Below are positions 18,004 through 24,867 of a stretch of DNA of 38,167 bases, one piece after another. This stretch comes from Okeania sp. SIO3I5 (lineage in GTDB: Bacteria; Cyanobacteriota; Cyanobacteriia; Cyanobacteriales; Microcoleaceae): positions 48,288 to 86,454 of the forward strand of contig NZ_JAAHHT010000013.1 in NCBI RefSeq assembly GCF_010672085.1. Reading direction: 5' to 3'. The translations under genes were made by a program, and so were the position numbers. The number at the start of each line of letters is the position of its first letter. Position 1 is the first letter of the stretch. Under the pieces are notes generated by a model. The model was not told the DNA's origin. It did not search any database and was given only the letters and a program-made list of their open reading frames with translations.

Positions 18004-19540
18004 AGCCGAAGGGATTCTAAGTAGATACTACGCAACAGGATAAATCCTTGTTGCTTCGTCTTTTTTTAGCTGACCAAAGATATATTCTTTGGGGACAAGT
18101 CAAAGTGCCCCTACACAGTCGCCTTAAGTCTAAACTTAGCTTTCTGCTTACTTTTGTGATTATATTTGCAGCCCCATTACAGTCTGCATTAATTAACCAA
18201 TTATTACTACTCCTATACAAACCACGCTTTATTCTTTTTCCTGATGGTTTCCAATCATCGGGTTTTTCACCATAATTAGGCAGATCATCACCATCTAAAA
18301 ATGAAGCAATACTTGTATAACTTTCTTCTGTTTCTACAAAAATAATCCCAGACTCTTCACATAATTGAGCAATTCTTTGTTTGAGTCTAGCAGTAGGAAT
18401 TTGTACAAATTCTGAGTTGTTTTTCTTTCCTAATTCTATTTGATTTTTACTACCTTGATTCCAGCCAAAAACAATTGTACCAATCTGATTTTTCAAACAA
18501 TGATTAATGACTATTCTAGCTGCTTTGTGAATACCGTCACGCATTTGGCGGTTACGCTTTTCTGTAATTGCAGCTAGTTTATTTGACCAAAACCCTTGAG
18601 GTTTGTTTTCTTTAATAGTTGATATCTGTTTGTTGTACCAACGATTCATTGATTTGAGCTGTTTACCATCTACTATCAAGCTAGTATTTACATTAGATAC
18701 ACAGGTCAACCAATTATTTAAACCATGGTCTATTCCTAATACATTGTCTGGATTTAACAGAGTTTTAACTACTACTTCTTTTTCATAGACAAATTCCCAA
18801 TAAAAACATCTGTTTCTCGGTAATAGCCTCAGCTCTTTGATCGAAGCAAAGTTGAGATTGCTTGGTATGGGAATGAAAAAGCTATCTATTCCAAACCAGC
18901 GTTTACAGGTATTGCCTAATGGTATTCGGATTTGATTACCTTTTAATTTTAGTGATTGTTTGGGATAACTAACTGTAGCCATTCCTCCTTTTTTTCTATA
19001 GTTAGGTATTCTGGGTCGGTCTGAGATTTTACCTGCAAGATATGCTTTAATTAGACCATAATAAGACCGAAACGATTCAGTTACAGTTCTGAGTATTTGT
19101 TGTGCAGCTTGGGAATAGAAAACTTTATAGTGATTGTTGTGTTTGTAGACCTTTTCCAGGTCATACTTGCCAATAGCTTTATGAGACTTAAAAAATAATT
19201 GCCGAGCATAATATATGCCCATGTTAGTTAGCTTGTGAGACTGTTCGCACAAGAATGTTAAAATAGGAATTAGATGAGAGTTTTTACTTACCTTAAGTTG
19301 CTGACAACCATACATTTTTTCACCTTAAAAGTTAAGTTAATTATACTATAGCAACGCCGAATCAGATGTGAGAATCTAATGGACAATCAATCAAGACATT
19401 TTCTGATTCCCACAACTATTGATGTATAGTTCTTTCTGATGAATCATTCCTGAGTGCTATATAAGAGAGGACGACTAAAGTGGTCTGGCCTCAACGGCTA
19501 GCTCGTTTTCATCCCCGCTCTGAAAGAGACGGGGCCTTCA
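17994..19540 (-). mobile_element. IS200/IS605-type tnpB-only element inserted in the vWA gene
   Basis: The element separates the two halves of the vWA gene. The tnpB 3' side carries a hairpin at 17994-18013 (CCC.GGCT ga AGCC gaa GGG). The tnpB 5' side has a hairpin at 19513-19534 (CCCCG...CGGGG) of the type found at IS605 ends. There are no terminal inverted repeats or target duplication, as expected for this family. No tnpA is present, so mobilisation would need a partner in trans. Exact ends are estimates. Confidence 0.7.
18017..19315 (-). CDS. tnpB: TnpB RNA-guided nuclease of an IS605-type element
   Basis: A 432-residue protein. The N-terminal helical and beta region includes KISDRPRIPNYRKKGG. 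RuvC-like catalytic blocks are present: GIDHGLNNW (Asp), FVETEESYTS (Glu) and INADCNGAANI (Asp). The zinc-finger CxxC pairs usual between the second and third blocks are absent; that segment reads IASFLDGDDLPNYGEKP, as in a subgroup common in cyanobacteria. The last ~50 residues extend past the usual end. TnpB is guided by a right-end RNA; the guide scaffold should lie at the tnpB 3' end, around 17994-18060. The frame is intact. Confidence 0.9.
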   Translation of the reverse strand: MYGCQQLKVSKNSHLIPILTFLCEQSHKLTNMGIYYARQLFFKSHKAIGKYDLEKVYKHNNHYKVFYSQAAQQILRTVTESFRSYYGLIKAYLAGKISDRPRIPNYRKKGGMATVSYPKQSLKLKGNQIRIPLGNTCKRWFGIDSFFIPIPSNLNFASIKELRLLPRNRCFYWEFVYEKEVVVKTLLNPDNVLGIDHGLNNWLTCVSNVNTSLIVDGKQLKSMNRWYNKQISTIKENKPQGFWSNKLAAITEKRNRQMRDGIHKAARIVINHCLKNQIGTIVFGWNQGSKNQIELGKKNNSEFVQIPTARLKQRIAQLCEESGIIFVETEESYTSIASFLDGDDLPNYGEKPDDWKPSGKRIKRGLYRSSNNWLINADCNGAANIITKVSRKLSLDLRRLCRGTLTCPQRIYLWSAKKRRSNKDLSCCVVST

Positions 19541-19558
19541 ACGTCGCCTTTCGGTAAT

Positions 19559-19955
19559 AAGCGAGAAATTCAAGATTTTGTAAATTATAGATGAATTTGC
19601 TCTATATCCTCTCAAAACTGAAGGAGAAACTATGATGGGTAAGGGAATTAATTTAGCATTACAAGAAATAGAAAATTATCAGGACTATCAAAAACCTTGG
19701 TTATTTTATATTATAGGCCCCGCAACGAACAACAATTGGCAACTAATGGATAAGGATTGGCAAAAATCTACGCAACGTGCTTGGAAAGCTGTAGAGGAAA
19801 ATAAACTCAATTTTTTTGTAGTCAATGTTCAGGGAATAGATAGGATTAACCTGATAAAATTTGCCTCTCCTAAAACATCTCCCAAGTTATTCGATGAATT
19901 TCAGCAATTATTCCACTCGATAGCTGAAAATCTCAAAAAAAGTTTCCAGGAGTGA
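19559..19955 (+). pseudogene. 3' part of the interrupted vWA gene
   Basis: From about 19559 one frame reads REIQDFVN. After a frameshift near 19585 the frame IIDEFALYPLKTEGETMMG leads into the open frame from ATG 19632, which encodes 107 residues (GKGINLALQEIEN, KPWLFYIIGPATNNNW, NFFVVNVQGIDRINLIKF). This matches the second half of vWA proteins: metal-site Thr in EGET, the PWLF.I strand with DG(E/P)-like loop changed to GPAT, and the FF.V.V.G strand. A 107-residue product could still be translated from 19632 (AAGGAG upstream), but it lacks the first half of the domain. Confidence 0.75.
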
Positions 19956-20574
19956 AGAAGGAAGTCCTACTATTTAGATTCTCTCTATTACAGAATCCGC
20001 AAAAGATGAGGATTGATTATTAGACACTATTCTGTAGGGGCGAATAGCTATTCGCCTCTAGTGGTCTACCAAAATGAAAACCGTTGTAATATTATTGTCT
20101 TCCCTCAAGAGAGTTTCTAGTTAAGGATGAGCGATCGCCAAACATTTTTCTCCAAATCTAGCCAAAAATAGTAGAACCCCTGAAGGTATCTTTAAAAACT
20201 TAGGCAATAAAGAATTACAAACTTTTTCATTCTCTGAAGCTCCTGAAAAAAATCGGCGCGTCAAAAGATTATCGGTTGCATCCTCACAAAAATTGTGATA
20301 CCATAAAAATCATCAGGGGTCGTTCGCCCATATACATGATTTTTTATTCAACCAAAAATAGCATTGTTTTTCAGCGATAGGGCGACCTTCCCCTTTGCTA
20401 CCCAGATGAAACGCGAACTCGAACGCTGCAGAAAAGAAAATCAACCTCTCAAGATATCAAATGGGTTCTATGGGTTCTATAGATTATGAGCGATCGCCAC
20501 AAATCTTACTCAAAATTCATCCAAAAACGCTATATATAGTAGTGAAAAACTATAACGTTGCAGATATATAGTGT
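19956..20574. other. Intergenic region with palindrome and repeat fragment
   Basis: Holds an 18-bp perfect palindrome GGCGAATAGCTATTCGCC at 20039-20056 in a GTAGGGGCGAA context typical of cyanobacterial dispersed repeats. Also present are an inverted partial copy (20226-20358) of the 220-bp repeat seen at 4829 and 5127, and several GCGATCGC sites. No gene seen. Confidence 0.75.
20226..20358 (-). repeat. About 220-bp dispersed repeat, partial inverted copy 3
   Basis: Read on the minus strand it carries GGTTGAATAAA, a TCATGTATATGGGCGAACGA stretch and CAGGAGCTTCAGAGAATGA, matching the second half of the copies at 4829 and 5127 with moderate divergence. Confidence 0.7.
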
Positions 20575-21093
20575 TTAACCTTTCGACTTTTTCCTTTTTG
20601 CCCGCTGCTGAAGCACTTCCGGAGGAGGACCATAATCTCCATCACTAAAATATACTCGCTCTACTATATGTTCCGGTTCTACTTCAATCCACAGACGGGC
20701 ACCTCCGGCTTGACTATTATTAGGTTGATGAGGTTGATAAACGATTTGGCAAGGTCCTTTGATTTTCAGAGCGTGGCAATAATCCTTTTTATCTCCTACC
20801 TTCACAGCAAGTGCTGAATAAGAAGTTCCATGATCTCGGTTGTAATCTATAGTCTTTCGTAGAACATGAACAAAAGTATTAGCTGTACGCCTATTTTTAT
20901 TCCAAGAGCCTTCAGGACCACGGCGACCTGGTGTAATTTCTGGCATTCCCCGTTTGTTTAATGGAATCATCCAACGTCTCCCATCTTTGTAAGCATCTCG
21001 AACACGACCTTCATTCAGTAATGTTCGTAATCTACCTGTGGAAATATTGAGTAAAAATGCTGCTTGTGTTGTAGTTGCTTTTTCTATAGTCAT
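20575..21093 (-). CDS. Small DNA-binding protein with helix-turn-helix, unknown regulon
   Basis: A 172-residue protein from ATG 21093; an in-frame TTG at 21141 would add 16 residues, but ATG is preferred. Residues about 5-45 (TTTQAAFLLNISTGRLRTLL, then DGRRWMIPL) are an excisionase/MerR-like winged helix-turn-helix of the HTH_17 type. The middle (TPGRRGPEGSWNKNRR) is basic, and the rest is a small mixed domain ending in a Lys/Arg tail (QQRAKRKKSKG). It is divergent from treZ with 174 bases between the starts, so it could regulate treZ; that is inference from position only. Such proteins may also belong to mobile elements. Confidence 0.65.
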   Translation of the reverse strand: MTIEKATTTQAAFLLNISTGRLRTLLNEGRVRDAYKDGRRWMIPLNKRGMPEITPGRRGPEGSWNKNRRTANTFVHVLRKTIDYNRDHGTSYSALAVKVGDKKDYCHALKIKGPCQIVYQPHQPNNSQAGGARLWIEVEPEHIVERVYFSDGDYGPPPEVLQQRAKRKKSKG

Positions 21094-21267
21094 AACTATA
21101 ACGTCTGGGTTTTTAGATTTTAGAATATTAACTCTTAGCAATTAGACCGAGAAACTGAAAACCAAATTTCATCAATTTCAATTATAATTTTTTGGATAAT
21201 CATAAAAAACATATATTCTCAAATAATATTTGATCGAAAACTTAACCGTCTAAGGAGATTTCAATTT

Positions 21268-23091
21268 ATGAAAATTGGTAGCTATTTTTCAGCAGAAACA
21301 AATAAATGCCAATTTACTGTGTGGGCACCTCTACGAGAAAATTTAGCTGTACATATTGTACATCCTCAAGAGAAATTAATAGCTCTGCAAAAAGATGAAT
21401 GGGGATATTGGCAAGGAGAAGCAAAAGACATTCACCCGGAAACTCTCTACTTTTACCAACTAGACGGAGAAACTGACCGACCAGACCCTGCCTCTAACTG
21501 GCAACCCCAAGGAGTACATGGTCCTTCTAAAATAGTAGACCATCTACAATTTACCTGGAATGATACTTCTTGGCAAGGCATCCCTTTGGCAGAAATGATT
21601 ATCTATGAACTTCATGTCGGTACTTTTACTCCTGAAGGAACTTTTGGAGCAATTATTCCCAGGTTGCCAGAATTAAAAGATTTAGGGATAAACACTATAG
21701 AAATAATGCCCGTAGCCCAATTTCCAGGCGATCGCAACTGGGGCTACGATGGAGTTTATCTTTATGGAGTCCAACATTCTTATGGTGGGCCGGATGGTCT
21801 AAAGGAACTTGTTAATGCTTGTCATCAAATTGGCATTTCTGTAATTTTGGACGTTGTTTATAATCATTTTGGTCCAGAAGGAAATTATCTCTGGGATTAT
21901 GGTCCCTATTTTACCGATAAGTATCATACTCCCTGGGGAAATGCTGTTAATTTTGACGACGCATATAGTAATGAAGTCCGTAATTTTTTTATTGAAAATA
22001 CTTTGTATTGGTTAGATAAATATCATATTGATGGTTTACGTTTGGATGCTGTTCATGCCATTTATGATATGAGTGCCGAACCATTTTTACAACAGTTAGC
22101 TGCGAGGGTAGAAGAGTTTAGTAAAAGTGATGGAAGGAAGCGTTATTTAATTGCGGAAAGTGACTTAAATGATGTGCGAGTTTTACGTTCAAAAGAACAA
22201 GGAGGTTTTGGTCACGATGCTCAATGGTGCGATGATTTTCACCACTCTTTGCACAGTCTTTTAACAGGAGAAAGTTCTGGATATTATTCTGATTTTAAGA
22301 GTATAGAATCTCTGAAAAAATCTTACAAAGAAGGATATGTTTATACTGGAGAATATTCGCCTCACCGTCAGAGAAATCATGGTAATTCGACTCTAGGTTT
22401 TGCGGGAGAAAAATTTGTAGTTTGTATTCAAAACCACGACCAAATAGGTAATAGGTTAATCGGGGAAAGATTATCAGCATTAGTAAATTTTGAAGGATTA
22501 AAATTAGCAGCAGGAGCATTTTTAATTTCTCCTTATGTACCAATGTTATTTATGGGAGAAGAGTATGGAGAAGAAAATCCTTTTATGTATTTTGTTAGTC
22601 ATGGAGATCCTAACTTAGTTGAAGCAGTGAGAAAAGGCAGGGCAGAAGAATTTAAGTCTTTCAATTGGTCTGGAGAGGTGCCAGATCCTCAAGGAGAGAA
22701 AGTATTTATGGAGTCTAAACTGAATTGGGAAAAATCTAGGGAAGGGAAATATAAAATTTTGCGTTCTTTCTATAAAAGGTTAATTGAGCTACGGAAAAAA
22801 ATTCCGGCATTAGCTAAATTAGATAAAACTCAAACTGAGGTCTATAGTTATGCTGAGAAAAATGTTTTACTGCTTCACAGGTGGGAAGAAAAAAGTGGTG
22901 TATTAAGCGTGATGAATTTTGAAAAGCAGTCTGTCACATTTGAACCTAAGCTACCTGAAGGAAATTGGCAAAAGCTACTTAATTCCTCCGACCAAGAATG
23001 GATGGGAAATGGTGCTGTTTTACCTGAAAAATTGTTATCTGGACAAACTGTGACAATTAATCCTTTAAGTTTTGCTGTTTATCAGGGATAG
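21268..23091 (+). CDS. treZ: Malto-oligosyltrehalose trehalohydrolase
   Basis: A 607-residue protein of normal length. The N-terminal domain starts MKIGSYFSAETNKCQFTVWAP and has PASNWQPQGVHGPSKIVDH. The GH13 barrel has [33 protein letters not shown], nucleophile Asp in DGLRLDAVHAI (about residue 257), Glu in LIAESDLND (about 293) and Asp in IQNHDQIGNR (about 392). MFMGEEYGE is typical of TreZ. It cleaves the trehalosyl end from maltooligosyl-trehalose made by TreY, releasing free trehalose in the cytoplasm. AAGGAG lies 12 bases before the ATG. The gene is 1.8 kb upstream of treY on the same strand, separated by repeat DNA. Confidence 0.95.
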   Translation: MKIGSYFSAETNKCQFTVWAPLRENLAVHIVHPQEKLIALQKDEWGYWQGEAKDIHPETLYFYQLDGETDRPDPASNWQPQGVHGPSKIVDHLQFTWNDTSWQGIPLAEMIIYELHVGTFTPEGTFGAIIPRLPELKDLGINTIEIMPVAQFPGDRNWGYDGVYLYGVQHSYGGPDGLKELVNACHQIGISVILDVVYNHFGPEGNYLWDYGPYFTDKYHTPWGNAVNFDDAYSNEVRNFFIENTLYWLDKYHIDGLRLDAVHAIYDMSAEPFLQQLAARVEEFSKSDGRKRYLIAESDLNDVRVLRSKEQGGFGHDAQWCDDFHHSLHSLLTGESSGYYSDFKSIESLKKSYKEGYVYTGEYSPHRQRNHGNSTLGFAGEKFVVCIQNHDQIGNRLIGERLSALVNFEGLKLAAGAFLISPYVPMLFMGEEYGEENPFMYFVSHGDPNLVEAVRKGRAEEFKSFNWSGEVPDPQGEKVFMESKLNWEKSREGKYKILRSFYKRLIELRKKIPALAKLDKTQTEVYSYAEKNVLLLHRWEEKSGVLSVMNFEKQSVTFEPKLPEGNWQKLLNSSDQEWMGNGAVLPEKLLSGQTVTINPLSFAVYQG

Positions 23092-23370
23092 GCTTATGTC
23101 AGTTATCAGTTACCAGTTAACAGTTAACAGTAAATTTGTTTCTTCTATTAAAAACTGCCATGAGTTAAGTGACTTACCTACAGGTCGTTTGCTTTTTCGG
23201 CAACAGCATCTACTCTGTTAAAGAGTTAAAAAAATGCAGCATCTTCCCAAGATTTATTTAACCCAGACTTGGAGATTGATCATTAGGTAAATATTTCTCA
23301 TCTTTATCTTGTTTAGCTTTATTTCTGCGAGTTAAACCTGTTAAATTTATTTTCTTATTGAAAAATACTT

Positions 23371-23530
23371 TTTTTACTAAAACTAGGAGGTCTTAAGCCT
23401 TCTCTTTTAAAGGGATAAAAAAAATATTCAACTCAGTATTTCAAGCTTCCGACTTCAGTCGGACGTACTGATAAATTTTAACGTAGTTCCTCCGCAGGAG
23501 GCTAACTGATTAACTGATAATTGAAATGAC
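23371..23530 (+). repeat. Composite dispersed repeat, copy 2
   Basis: Same module order as 2904-3036 (ACTAAAACTAGGAGGTC, TCTCTTTTAAAGGGATAAAAA, CTTCCGACTTCAGTCGGACG hairpin, ACTGATTA/ACTGATAA units, TTGAAATGAC end), with an insertion carrying CTCCGCAGGAGG, itself a small palindrome. Confidence 0.8.
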
Positions 23531-23606
23531 TTGTTTGAATTAATTTGTAAGCTGTTTTGTACTGAAAATATTTACCAAAAAATTAAGGTATAAACCCTTT
23601 CAATTC

Positions 23607-23693
23607 ATGGAGAAAAAAGCGGTTGTTTGCCGAGCATTCCGAAGGATAGGATGCCGAGGTCTCCTCGGCATATCCAATCAACCAAGAAAAGAA
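23607..23693 (+). repeat. Hairpin module also embedded in copy 4 of the composite repeat
   Basis: AAGCGGTTGTTTGCCGAGCA, TCCGAAGGATAGGATGCC and CATATCCAATCAACCAAGAAAA match 32833-32908. Contains a perfect hairpin ATGCCGAGG-TCT-CCTCGGCAT. A plus-strand frame through it (from 23607) looks random and is not a gene. Confidence 0.8.
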
Positions 23694-23795
23694 AAAAATT
23701 CTTTTAGCTCAATCCTCTTCTTTCATCGACCAAGAGAAATAAATTTTTTCCCTACCGCGTCAATCCTTTCTCTTTGGGGGAGAGGTAATTATCCA

Positions 23796-24027
23796 TTATC
23801 CATTAATGAATACCATGCTTGCGTTTTTCTTGCCTTGATAAGCTTTTGTTAGTTTGTCTTGATTTATTCTTAAATGTTGAAGAGAAAATAATTTACTTCT
23901 TTCTGATGTGGCTAGATAAATATCTTTTTCTAGTACAGGATATAAACATAAAGAGTTTTCCCAAATAGGTTGAATATTGTCAGTTTTAAACTCAGGAATT
24001 GACTTATTCTCTAAACTTAAATTTATC
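23796..24027 (-). pseudogene. C-terminal gene remnant, unknown family
   Basis: On the minus strand an open frame of about 77 codons without a start codon reads LENKSIPEFKTDNIQPIWEN, then LATSERSKLFSLQHLRINQD and KKNASMVFING before TAA 23796-23798. The composition looks protein-like and unlike the random frames around it. A TAG precedes it at the upstream end, so it is most likely the tail of a decayed gene. Family not recognised. Confidence 0.4.
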
Positions 24028-24162
24028 TACCAAACATCAGTTTTTTTGATTAGTGAAACTTGTTTTATGTTGGCTCTGTTAGGTATTAGTCTATGGGTTA
24101 TAGCCCTTTGATCTGTTAAAGGGTAATACTATTTCTTTTTAACAATGCCCTTAATAATTTTT

Positions 24163-24282
24163 ACCAAAAAATGAGGTCTAAAGCCTCCCCTTTTAAGGGG
24201 ATGAAAAAAATATTTAATTCAGTATTTCCAGCCTCCGACTAAAGTCGGAGGTTCACTGATAACTGATAACTGAAATAACCCA
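24163..24282 (+). repeat. Composite dispersed repeat, copy 3 (most complete)
   Basis: Shows all modules cleanly: ACCAAAAAATGAGGTC, CCCCTTTTAAGGGG palindrome, GATGAAAAAAATATTTAATTC, CCTCCGACTaaAGTCGGAGG hairpin, ACTGATAACTGATAACTGA heptamers, AATAACC end. Confidence 0.9.
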
Positions 24283-24867
24283 GACCTGAATTTTACTAAT
24301 AGCTATTATCTTTTATTAATCGCAACTTCGTGAAGAAATGATATAAGATGTAATATCATGTCTCTTTGAATAACCAGAATAAAAAATTTAGAGAGTAGGG
24401 AGTAAAGAGTAGGGAGCGAAAAAGATTTTCGCTTGGAGAGAAGAAGATTTTTATTATGGCTAATTAATGAGACTTGATATAAGTATTTCGCAGGAAATGT
24501 TGCCCAAACAGCGGTCAGCTAGCCTCTTATAGAGGAACTGCGTTATTAACTATGAGCTTGATGATTTTTAAAGGAGGAAAAAGCAATTGAGAGATTTTCC
24601 AGAATTAGAATTAGTTTTAAAATTTAGTAGAAGTTAAACAAATGCTTGTTTAATTGATTAAAAACCTGATAGCTGAATGTTTACGGTAAAATCATAAACC
24701 AGAACAAAAATAAAATATAGGAATTCTAAATCGGTTGTAAAAATTTTGATAGCAGTTAATTTTAACGGAAAATCTAGGAAATTATGAATTCATAATTCTG
24801 ACTTATAATTACAACTCGAATAGGATTCCTATACTTAACCAATCATAACTTATATCTCTTAAATCTT

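Larger units (their letters stand above)
23092..24867. other. Repeat-rich intergenic region between treZ and treY
   Basis: Holds CAGTTAT-type heptamers just after treZ (23098-23130), two composite repeats (23371-23530 and 24163-24282), a hairpin-bearing module (23607-23693) and a degraded minus-strand gene fragment (23796-24027). The remainder, 24300-24867, is AT-rich with no feature recognised. Confidence 0.75.

Noticed and set aside
23607-23852. 81-codon plus-strand frame
   Set aside because: It begins in a dispersed hairpin repeat and its sequence has no protein character; the opposite strand holds a better gene remnant.
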